Below, in pieces: positions 37,477 to 45,752 of a DNA stretch of 64,000 bases. This stretch comes from Mycetohabitans rhizoxinica HKI 454 (GTDB lineage: Bacteria; Pseudomonadota; Gammaproteobacteria; Burkholderiales; Burkholderiaceae), in NCBI RefSeq assembly GCF_000198775.1, contig NC_014722.1:1722867-1786866 (forward strand). The letters are read 5' to 3'. The notes under the pieces were generated by a model that saw only the letters and a program-made list of their open reading frames with translations, was not told the origin of the DNA and searched no databases. The translations under genes were made by a program, and so were the position numbers. Numbering within the stretch: the stretch's first letter is position 1; the number at the start of each line of letters is the position of its first letter.

Positions 37477-38637
37477 ATGGCAAACCCTCCAGAAAATGGC
37501 CGTTTAGACCACATCGACGCGATGCGCGCTATCGCGGTATTATTTGTTATCTGGACGCACTATGCTGAACTACTTGCCCCGCTGGCGGGATCTCAACATG
37601 GGTTGGACGCACTACAGCGTTCGGTCAACTTCGGGCGCATCGGTGTCGTGATTTTTTTTGGAATCAGCGGGATGCTGATTCCAAACAGCCTGCGGGGCAG
37701 CATCGCCGATGGTACGCGCACATTTTTGATACGCCGTTTCATGCGGCTGTACCCCGCATTCTGGCTTTCGGTACCACTTGGCTATCTTACGTACTGGACG
37801 CTGTTCCAACAAAAGATGAGCAGCATCGGCATTCTCGTCAACTTGACGATGATCCCAACGGCATTCGGCTTCGACACCATCATGGGCCACTACTGGACAT
37901 TGGAAACTGAATTGTATTTCTATCTTTTATGTCTAGTTTTGTTCTGGAGTGGCTTGCTGCATCAAATGCGTGCACTCGTTACCGCCAGCGCGGCACTAGG
38001 CATACTGTTCGTCTTGACCACTGCATGGCATGTTATTCCTAATAATGCATTGGGGCAGTACAAGGGCATGTTGTATCATTTGTCAATCATGTTCTGGGGA
38101 GCAGTATTTCGCAAGGCGTACGACGAACCCAACGCAATCTTGCCTATCTGGCCACGCAGACGCTCTATCCCTGCGTTGTCGATGACCTACCGTGGCGTAT
38201 TGATTGCGTTGACCACACTGATCGCTTTAATTGCAGTGGTAATCGCTATCTATACTCTTCGGCGCCATGACTATGCGCACGTTTCGTCGTCAATCGGCTA
38301 CCTCGTCGGCATCGCGTTGTTCGCCAGCTTCGCCACCCTATTCAAGATCCATCACCCGTCATTTGCGTGGCTAGGCAAAATCAGCTACTCCGTGTACCTA
38401 TTGCATGGAATACCGCTATATCTTGTGTTCTGGCTGTGTCGGCATTATCAGTGGACCGGCGCGCCGCTTGGCGTCTATATGCTTGCTCCATTGGCACCGG
38501 CAATCGCACTGTCCTGGCTAAGCTTCAAATTTTGCGAAGCGCCTAGCATCCGTGCGGGACATGCGCTAACCTGTGCATGCCAGACCCGTTTAACGGAGCG
38601 GGCCCGACCGGCTACAGCACGTTCGCAACGCTTCTGA
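37477..38637 (+). CDS. Acyltransferase family 3 membrane protein
   Basis: A 386-aa protein with about ten membrane helices that probably adds acetyl or another acyl group to the polysaccharide. The N-terminus has the family pattern RLDHIDAMRAIAVLFVIWTH with the catalytic His. This is followed by GRIGVVIFFGISGML, FLIRRFMRLYPAFW, MGHYWTLETELYFYLLCLVL and WLGKISYSVYLLHGIPLYL. It follows wzx after 260 bases that may hold its own promoter. Confidence 0.92.
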   Translation: MANPPENGRLDHIDAMRAIAVLFVIWTHYAELLAPLAGSQHGLDALQRSVNFGRIGVVIFFGISGMLIPNSLRGSIADGTRTFLIRRFMRLYPAFWLSVPLGYLTYWTLFQQKMSSIGILVNLTMIPTAFGFDTIMGHYWTLETELYFYLLCLVLFWSGLLHQMRALVTASAALGILFVLTTAWHVIPNNALGQYKGMLYHLSIMFWGAVFRKAYDEPNAILPIWPRRRSIPALSMTYRGVLIALTTLIALIAVVIAIYTLRRHDYAHVSSSIGYLVGIALFASFATLFKIHHPSFAWLGKISYSVYLLHGIPLYLVFWLCRHYQWTGAPLGVYMLAPLAPAIALSWLSFKFCEAPSIRAGHALTCACQTRLTERARPATARSQRF

Positions 38638-38809
38638 AACACAGGCGCCGATTCCGCGCTACTCTCCATGCACCAGCAACGCTCATGGCAAGAGCGTCGA
38701 GCCATGGCTTGACATAGAGCACGCAATAAGTGGCGCAACCACAACGATAAGAGCAGGGCTAACGCCACCCTTCACAGCCCGCATGCATGAACCGCGGGCT
38801 ATGCCATCG

Positions 38810-40057
38810 CTACACCCTGCCGCGGGCGATGATTTCTTTGACCACGCTATAGGCTGGCTTTTTCGTGACAGCATCCGACTTGATCAAGCCATAGCCATCG
38901 TCAGCCGACATGTCGAACAACTCATACAACTGGACCGACTGCAGCAAACTGTACTGCGACTTGAGCTTGACGAATTCCTGCATTTGAGTGGCCAGGTAGC
39001 TCGCTTGTGCATTAAGCAGCGTGTTCTCGGACTGACCATACGGTCGATAGCCATACTCGGAAATCCAGATCGGTCGCCGGAAGCGCCGCGTCAACTCTTG
39101 AAGCACATTGATACCGTTCGCATTCGTGATGTCTCCCATATCGCTATACCAGTGCCAGGAGGTGACATCCCAATTAACGCGTGGCCCACTCGTTCCACCT
39201 TGGGGATCCGTGCCGTCGGCCAGCATTTGCAAAATACCGAAGTGTAACCACCCGGCGGTAACGGCCACTGCTGCGCGGGGATCCGCGGCGCGTACGCCAT
39301 CGATCATGCCGCGTATCATCCCGCGGTAAATAAAGTACGGCGTCACTCGGTAGTCGGTGCGAAAGTTGCCGCCACGGGATACGAAACCGATTTCCATTTC
39401 GTTACCGCACTCATACAACAGTACCTTACCCTTTAAAATACTTGCGATGGAGTATGCGAGTTGAAAGCTATTGCTGTACGCAGAAGCCTCATCGGTATTG
39501 AATAGCTTTGGGGTGATCACCACTGAGACACTAATGCCGGTACCCCTCAGTGCGTCAACAAAAGAGGCAATGTTCTTTGCCCCCATCGTATTCCAAACAT
39601 CTTGGCGAACATTCGAAACCCCAAGATCGCGCATGTAGGCTATCTGCGTGGCAAACGCCGTGCCATACGCATTACCCGAATTAATGTGTCCGTTGATTCC
39701 GAAGAACCCGGACGACACTGCATTGTAGCTGTTCGACGACATGGAACTGGAGGTTGCCGCGGCACTGGATGTCGTCACACTGACGGGTGTAGTACTAGTA
39801 GCACTCAAAGCCGATGCGGCTGAATCTAACGAAGTCGCGCCGCTGCTGGACCAGCGGCGCGTACGCTCGAAGCTAGCAGCTCCGACCTCGCTACTTGCAC
39901 ACACTCCCAGCGCCATCGTTCCGGCTGTAGCAACCAGTGTGCGAAGGAATTCACGTCGCACACATAGCGTGTCTTTCGCACTGCCTTGGGAGCCCAAATC
40001 GATGTTTGAGGCGCAGTGAGAGGGACTTTTAGATGAATTGCTCTTCTTCGAAATCAT
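38810..40057 (-). CDS. Tat-exported glycoside hydrolase (clan GH-A-like)
   Basis: The start at 40057 (MISKKSNSSKSPSHCASNID) gives a 415-aa protein with a twin-arginine signal, RREFLRTLVATAGTMALGV (Arg34-Arg35). A Ser/Thr-rich linker (about residues 65-115) leads to a TIM-barrel glycosidase. The acid/base is predicted as Glu220 in LLYECGNEMEIG and the nucleophile as Glu334 in PIWISEYGYRPYGQ. Polysaccharide loci often encode a periplasmic glycosidase that trims or clears chains. Family (GH39, GH5 or other) is not certain. It is transcribed opposite to its neighbours. Confidence 0.82.
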   Translation of the reverse strand: MISKKSNSSKSPSHCASNIDLGSQGSAKDTLCVRREFLRTLVATAGTMALGVCASSEVGAASFERTRRWSSSGATSLDSAASALSATSTTPVSVTTSSAAATSSSMSSNSYNAVSSGFFGINGHINSGNAYGTAFATQIAYMRDLGVSNVRQDVWNTMGAKNIASFVDALRGTGISVSVVITPKLFNTDEASAYSNSFQLAYSIASILKGKVLLYECGNEMEIGFVSRGGNFRTDYRVTPYFIYRGMIRGMIDGVRAADPRAAVAVTAGWLHFGILQMLADGTDPQGGTSGPRVNWDVTSWHWYSDMGDITNANGINVLQELTRRFRRPIWISEYGYRPYGQSENTLLNAQASYLATQMQEFVKLKSQYSLLQSVQLYELFDMSADDGYGLIKSDAVTKKPAYSVVKEIIARGRV

Positions 40058-40753
40058 GAATTTGAATGTATAGTCATACAAAGGCCGATAATCGAAACGC
40101 ACGGGCCTTCGCCAAACGTTGGACGAAAGCACTTCGTGCCCGTGCCGCATTGAACGCGACGAAGAACCGCACCCCTGGGACACTGGGCATCGCCTTGCAC
40201 TTCGTGGGAATGGGACTTCTTCGTGACGAAACGGTAGATCGAAGCCAGACGCACAGTGACACATGGTGTGGATGGCAATCGACAGCCGAATCGACGAGCC
40301 CGAAGCTAGCCAGCGAGCGAATTATCCGCACGCAGAAGCTAAGAGAATTAGGATGACGCTTCATGCGTCGAAAGAACGAGCGCACATTCTACTGAATTCG
40401 GGCGCTCGGAAAGATGGATGTTTCGCTGCACATGCGCTGACGGCGCATAGCGCAGCCAATTACCGTGCCCGACTCAATGTGCCCGGCCACATGATGCACT
40501 CGGTACGACTGTCACGCCGACAGGTAACCCCTTATCTAGGTTATGCCCACCGCCCGAAAGCCGGCACGTATTGGGTCGAAATGGTACGTCAACGCACTGA
40601 TATGGGTTGAGTCATGCGCGATGCTATACCAATTGACCAAAGCGTATGCGCCCTTCCCGGCTCACGTACGTCACATGAGGCGGCGGTGGTGATCCGACGC
40701 CATGACGGCAATAGCCAGCGGTTGCCTCAGTGATTTATTGCGGACCCTGTGAG
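40058..40753 (+). other. Divergent promoter region of the glycosidase and polymerase genes
   Basis: About 700 bases without a supported gene. Frames crossing it, such as 40263-40610, show no domain. AT-rich sequence near 40055-40090 probably holds the glycosidase promoter. The polymerase promoter should lie at 40600-40750. Confidence 0.4.
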
Positions 40754-42190
40754 ATGAACGACACGAATTCGAGCCATCGCGGCCGCACTCTGCATGCCGG
40801 ATCAGCGCGCCCCGGCGGTAAGCAGCACGTCGTCGGTTCATCATGGAGTGGGAGGTTTGACTCCAGTAGGGCACGAGGTGCCTTCAAGGCAGTGGATCGT
40901 TATTATCTGGTGTGGGCATTTTTTGTGCCGATCACGTCCGTGCTGGTGTTTCCCAGCGTGCAAGGTACCACGCCGGGCTATTTGATGTGCTTCTTATCCC
41001 TGGCAATCGCTATGCTGTACGGAGGCGGCGAGCGTACCCGCTATTTGCGCATCCTTTTAACAGCGATCTTTGTCTGGGTATTGCTGTTTACACTGACGCA
41101 ACTAGCCGACCTGACCGACGGTTATACGCCTGATCTTGACACCTTGTCGCTGGTCAATCCGTATGACCATTCGTTTGTCATGCGCGCTTCGCTTTTCACG
41201 CAATCTCTATATGTCGTCGCGGTGGTACTCTATGGCACCTACCTGTACGTCTACTACGACGACGCATGGGATCGCATCATCGTTGCCTCCGGCGTCCTGT
41301 TTGCCGTGTACGGACTTTATGAGTGCGCCTACTACCTTGTGACCGGCCAGCCGGGTGACTTCCTGTCCAATCGCCAGTTCACCAACACGCTGGCCCGGCC
41401 CCTGCCCAAGGACATCGTCACGGGCAGCGACTTTCAAACCATGGGCATCGGTGGGATCTCGATGCAGCGTCTGAAGTCGCTAACGGGCGAACCGTCGATG
41501 TATGCGCTGTCGATGTTCCCGTTCTGGGTCTACGCCCGCACCGTGCAACGGTCGCGCTGGCCAGCGATCATTATTGGCGCCTCACTCGTGATGACGGCCT
41601 CCACGACGGCGATGGTCGGCTACCTGTGCTACATCGGCATCCGGATGATGCACACGCGGATCAATATTATTAAGCTGGTGCTGGCCGCGCTTGCCATTAT
41701 CGCGATCATCATCGTGTTTAACGAGCAAGTCGTGCAATTGGCAGATGACGTGATAATCAAGAAACTCACCGGCGCCAATTCATCGGGCCAGGAGCGCTCG
41801 GCCGGTTTCATGGCCGCCGTCGACTTCTGGCTCAATGCGCCCGTTGCGAACAAGCTGGTGGGAATCGGCTTCGGCTACATCCGCACCACCGACATGTTTT
41901 CGACGCTACTAGTCAACAATGGGCTACTGGGCCTTGCGCTGTTCAGCGTGCTATTGCTGTATCCGGCGTTCAAGCTCGATTGGGCGCCGAAGGCGGTCGC
42001 GCTACGACAGTGCTGCGTGGCGACCTATGTGATGATGATGGTATCGGTGCCGGAGTTCTCGTACCTTGCACCGTGGACCTTCGTTGCATTTGCCTATTGC
42101 CGACTGTATCACCGCAATCGCGCACGACAAGCCGCGGACCGGCATGAAGTGGAACTAACCGCGCGCACCTCACACATGCGCGAGGCTTGA
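40754..42190 (+). CDS. Wzy-like polysaccharide polymerase / O-antigen ligase-like protein
   Basis: The likely start is 40754 (MNDTNSSHRGRTLHAGSARP), giving 478 aa with about 11-12 hydrophobic segments. It has a large periplasmic loop (about residues 195-255, including LSNRQFTNTLARPLPKDIVT and SLTGEPSMYALSMFPFWVYA). The GEPSMYA stretch and later VGIGFGYIRTTDMFSTLLVN with NNGLLGL are typical of Wzy/WaaL proteins. It would polymerise flipped repeat units. Sequence conservation in this class is low, so polymerase versus ligase is open; locus context favours polymerase. Confidence 0.8.
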   Translation: MNDTNSSHRGRTLHAGSARPGGKQHVVGSSWSGRFDSSRARGAFKAVDRYYLVWAFFVPITSVLVFPSVQGTTPGYLMCFLSLAIAMLYGGGERTRYLRILLTAIFVWVLLFTLTQLADLTDGYTPDLDTLSLVNPYDHSFVMRASLFTQSLYVVAVVLYGTYLYVYYDDAWDRIIVASGVLFAVYGLYECAYYLVTGQPGDFLSNRQFTNTLARPLPKDIVTGSDFQTMGIGGISMQRLKSLTGEPSMYALSMFPFWVYARTVQRSRWPAIIIGASLVMTASTTAMVGYLCYIGIRMMHTRINIIKLVLAALAIIAIIIVFNEQVVQLADDVIIKKLTGANSSGQERSAGFMAAVDFWLNAPVANKLVGIGFGYIRTTDMFSTLLVNNGLLGLALFSVLLLYPAFKLDWAPKAVALRQCCVATYVMMMVSVPEFSYLAPWTFVAFAYCRLYHRNRARQAADRHEVELTARTSHMREA

Positions 42191-42216
42191 GGCTTGAGGC
42201 TTGAGGCTTGAGGCTT
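42182..42216. repeat. Five copies of a 7-bp tandem repeat over the polymerase stop codon
   Basis: The unit GAGGCTT is repeated five times without interruption, beginning in the last two sense codons of the polymerase gene. The stop TGA is formed by the first junction, so copy-number change would not alter the protein. Confidence 0.95.
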
Positions 42217-42297
42217 GAGGGTAGCAGGACAACGCTTCTTGGTTCCCGGCGCCTCGCTGCAACCCAGCGTCGGGTAACCCCGCTGCCACGGGCAGTA

Positions 42298-43224
42298 TTA
42301 TTCCGCCAGGGTTGGATGGCCGCTGATTGTCAGCGTAAAGCCGTTAGCGCCGGCTTTCAATTGCGCGGGCACGCCCACGGGCAGCGTCACGGTATCCGCG
42401 CCGTGGCCAAAGCGCAGCCCAGTTATCACCGGAATACCGATCAGCGCGCGGATCTGCTCGACCATCGCGTCAAAATCATAGCCATTGTCATACTCCGACA
42501 ACTGCGCCCCGGTGAAGTCACCGAGCACCAGCGCCTGTTGACGCGGCAGGATGCCGGCCAGATGCAATTGGTACAGCATCCGCTCGACGCGGAATGGATG
42601 CTCGTTGACGTCCTCAACAAACAAAATGCCCGCGTCGATGTTCGGCAAGTATGGCGTACCAGCCAGCGCGGCGATCATCGCGAGATTGCCACCCCACAAC
42701 GTGCCGCGCAGGTCGACGTCGTCGGGCTGTGGCGTCAGCTCACCAATCGTGAACTCCGCGTTGCTGATCGCCGCCCAAAAATGCTCGACTGTGAATTCGC
42801 TCAATATCGGCGCGCCGAAGTTGCCGCTCAGCATCGGGCCGCCGAACGTAATGAGGCCACTGTGCGCGAGCAACGCCATCTGAATCGCGGTGAAGTCACT
42901 ATGGCCACAGATCGCGATCGGCTCGCCGGCCAGCCGGCGTTGCAATCCTGCATAGTCCAGTCCATGCAGCAACCGGATCGCGCCATAGCCGCCACGCACG
43001 GCCAGCACGATGTCCGGCAGCGCCCGCGCAGGATCAGCGAGCCGATTCAGGTCCGCGGCGCGTTGCGCATCGGTGCCCGCGAAGCGCTGGAAGCGCCGCT
43101 CGGTCGTATCGATGCCCTGGATGTGATGGCCGGCATCGACCCAACGCGCCAGCGCCCGGGCAACGGCTTGTGGATCCTGCGGATAGCCGCAGGGGGCAAT
43201 CAGTTCGATCGTACGGGGCCTCAT
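42298..43224 (-). CDS. ldcA: Muramoyltetrapeptide (L,D-) carboxypeptidase, family S66
   Basis: The start at 43224 (MRPRTIELIAPCGYPQDPQA) follows AGGAGTGTC. This 308-aa cytosolic enzyme removes the terminal D-Ala from recycled murein tetrapeptides. Family features are LAVRGGYGAIRLLHGLDYAG, the nucleophile Ser in ICGHSDFTAIQMAL, LFVEDVNEHPFRVERMLYQL with the catalytic Glu, and the catalytic His in GLRFGHGADTVTLPVG. The upstream extension of the open frame is not used. Confidence 0.94.
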   Translation of the reverse strand: MRPRTIELIAPCGYPQDPQAVARALARWVDAGHHIQGIDTTERRFQRFAGTDAQRAADLNRLADPARALPDIVLAVRGGYGAIRLLHGLDYAGLQRRLAGEPIAICGHSDFTAIQMALLAHSGLITFGGPMLSGNFGAPILSEFTVEHFWAAISNAEFTIGELTPQPDDVDLRGTLWGGNLAMIAALAGTPYLPNIDAGILFVEDVNEHPFRVERMLYQLHLAGILPRQQALVLGDFTGAQLSEYDNGYDFDAMVEQIRALIGIPVITGLRFGHGADTVTLPVGVPAQLKAGANGFTLTISGHPTLAE

Positions 43225-43325
43225 GACACTCCTGAGCGGGAAAAGACAGTGCGCGGCGCGTATTGCAACCCGTGCCGACACGGCGCGACGTCGATCAGGA
43301 TCACACGGCGCGACATCGACCGGAA

Positions 43326-43847
<522 letters not shown>

Positions 43848-43871
43848 TCAAGCTCCGCGTCGAAGGGCCGC

Positions 43872-44306
43872 TCAGTCAGTCGCTGCTGGCACGACGGCGC
43901 CACCACAGCCGGCCAGGCGCTCAGCGACACGGCGGCAATACTCGTGTGGCACCACCATCGGCCCGCCACGCAGCGATTCGAGCGCCATAGTCAGCGCCAG
44001 CCACTTCGCCCGCAGGCGACGCTGTTCCGCGCGATCCGGCGGCGGCCCATCGTGTGCCGGGCACTGAGGGCCCATGTCGCATTCGCACAACGCATGCTCC
44101 AGTTCGCGTAGCGCACGCAAATGCTCGACGCCCGGCGGCACAAAGCCGGCGTTTTTCAAAATCCGGTTCGCCACACGAACCTCATGCGGCACAAGCAAAT
44201 CGTCGTCGAGTTGCAGCGCCCGCCCGCTGCCGGGCAAATCGTCGAATTCACTCCGCGCGGCCGCGGCAGCGATGCGCTGTTCAACCAGCGCGTCGAGCAG
44301 TTTCAT
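43872..44306 (-). CDS. DUF1992 (DnaJ-homologue subfamily C-like) protein
   Basis: A 144-aa cytosolic protein with the family start MKLLDALVEQRIAAAAARSE followed by FDDLPGSGRALQLDDD and VPHEVRVANRILKNAGFVPP. Related to the conserved domain of eukaryotic DNAJC28, without a J domain. Function is unknown. It lies directly upstream of tadA and 52 bases downstream of the prenyl-synthase-like gene. Confidence 0.9.
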   Translation of the reverse strand: MKLLDALVEQRIAAAAARSEFDDLPGSGRALQLDDDLLVPHEVRVANRILKNAGFVPPGVEHLRALRELEHALCECDMGPQCPAHDGPPPDRAEQRRLRAKWLALTMALESLRGGPMVVPHEYCRRVAERLAGCGGAVVPAATD

Positions 44307-44357
44307 AGACGGACAAGATTCGAAATGCGCGTCAAGGATACCAAACTCTAGCGTAGT

Positions 44358-45545
44358 TCAGCCGCCCTCGCGCGAAGTGCAATGGAGCCGGCACTCTATT
44401 GCAGCGATCAACCGCTCCAGCCACGCGCGCAGCAGCGTATTGGACCCGACGAGCGCGATCGAGGTGACGATAACGCCGTACACCTGCTGGCGCCGAACCT
44501 TGGCGGCCGGCTCCGGCACCAGCCAGTTCGCGCTGTTCACTAGCAACAGCAGCGTTTTCAAGCCAATGACGATCGGCCACAAGCATGCCAGCCTCAGGCG
44601 CGGCGCCGAACGGCGAATCGCCAGCGTATAGTCGATTGCGTCGCGGAACTGGTCCAGCGCATGGCGTACAAGTTCCAGCATCACCGGGCGCGCCCGGCCT
44701 GCCGCCTCGGCGGACAACAGGTCCCGCGGCGTCAAACCGTACCGCTCGAGCATCGTGGACGGCAAGTAGCAGCGGCCAATCCGCAAGTCTTTAGCGCAAT
44801 CGCGCAGCACGTTCGTCAGCTGCAGTGCCTTGCCAAAACGCACGCCGCGCGCTGACATCGCCACGGGGTCACCGTGCAGCACACGCGGCAGATGCATATA
44901 GGTCATCTCCGTCCAGAACGCGCCGACGCAGCCGGCGACCATGTAGGTGTACTGATCCAGTTCGTGCCATGCCCGTAACGCCACCATCTGCCCGGAGCGC
45001 TCGTGCGCAAATGTGGTCAAATCGAACTCCATGCCGCGCGTGAGCGTCGACACAATGCCACGGACCGCCTCGCGATCGCGCTCGGCCAACTGCTGTAGGA
45101 TCGCCAGCGCCGGCTCGAGCGATTCCAGCAGCCGCCGCTCGTCGGACTGTTGGTGTTGCGCGGCCAACTGCCTAGCCATCTCGCGCAGCGGCCCGCGATC
45201 GTGTTCGGCGTCATTCACGTGCGCACGCAGCGTCAATAGCATCCGCAGCCGCAGCGCGGGCTCGATCAGCGGCGTGTCTGCGATCGTGTCGGCGGCGCGC
45301 GCCAGCAGATACGCCAGGCCAACTGGGTCGCGCATGCCGGCGGGCAGCACGCGCAGCGTCAAGTAGAACGAGCGGGACACCCCCTTGAGTAGCGGACCGA
45401 GCAGGAAAGAGCGCGCCGGATCGCGCATGGATCGGTCAGCAGCAGTCACGCAGGCGGGCGGTTGCGGACCGGCCACCGGCCCGGCGGCACGTCGCGCGTG
45501 CGCTGCAGCGCCGTCGGATGGAGAGTCGAACGATGAATCGGACAT
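44358..45545 (-). CDS. Squalene/phytoene synthase family protein
   Basis: The start at 45545 (MSDSSFDSPSDGAAAHARRA) gives 395 aa. Enzymes of this family join two prenyl diphosphates head to head. Both aspartate-rich motifs are present: RAADTIADTPLIEP (DxxxD) and LQLTNVLRDCAKDLRIGRCY (second DxxxD). The substrate-binding stretch is GVSRSFYLTLRVLPAGMRDP, and a hydrophobic C-terminal helix (CLWPIVIGLKTLLLLVN) suggests membrane attachment. No hopanoid or carotenoid cluster genes are adjacent, so squalene versus phytoene product is unresolved. Confidence 0.9.
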   Translation of the reverse strand: MSDSSFDSPSDGAAAHARRAAGPVAGPQPPACVTAADRSMRDPARSFLLGPLLKGVSRSFYLTLRVLPAGMRDPVGLAYLLARAADTIADTPLIEPALRLRMLLTLRAHVNDAEHDRGPLREMARQLAAQHQQSDERRLLESLEPALAILQQLAERDREAVRGIVSTLTRGMEFDLTTFAHERSGQMVALRAWHELDQYTYMVAGCVGAFWTEMTYMHLPRVLHGDPVAMSARGVRFGKALQLTNVLRDCAKDLRIGRCYLPSTMLERYGLTPRDLLSAEAAGRARPVMLELVRHALDQFRDAIDYTLAIRRSAPRLRLACLWPIVIGLKTLLLLVNSANWLVPEPAAKVRRQQVYGVIVTSIALVGSNTLLRAWLERLIAAIECRLHCTSREGG

Positions 45546-45752
45546 CGCGCAGCCATAAATTGACAATCACAGCCGGCATTGTACCGGTTCACGCACCGGC
45601 GTCGCCGCGCCGTCGGGTCCGGCAAGCCGCCTTCGGCCATCATCGAGGCCTGGCCCGCGTGGAAAAGCAACTCGCCTCCCAATGCTCGAGCGGGTCGAGC
45701 GCTGCGGGCGCTAGCGCATGCCCGCGCTGCCGGGCTAGGACGACGGCCTACC

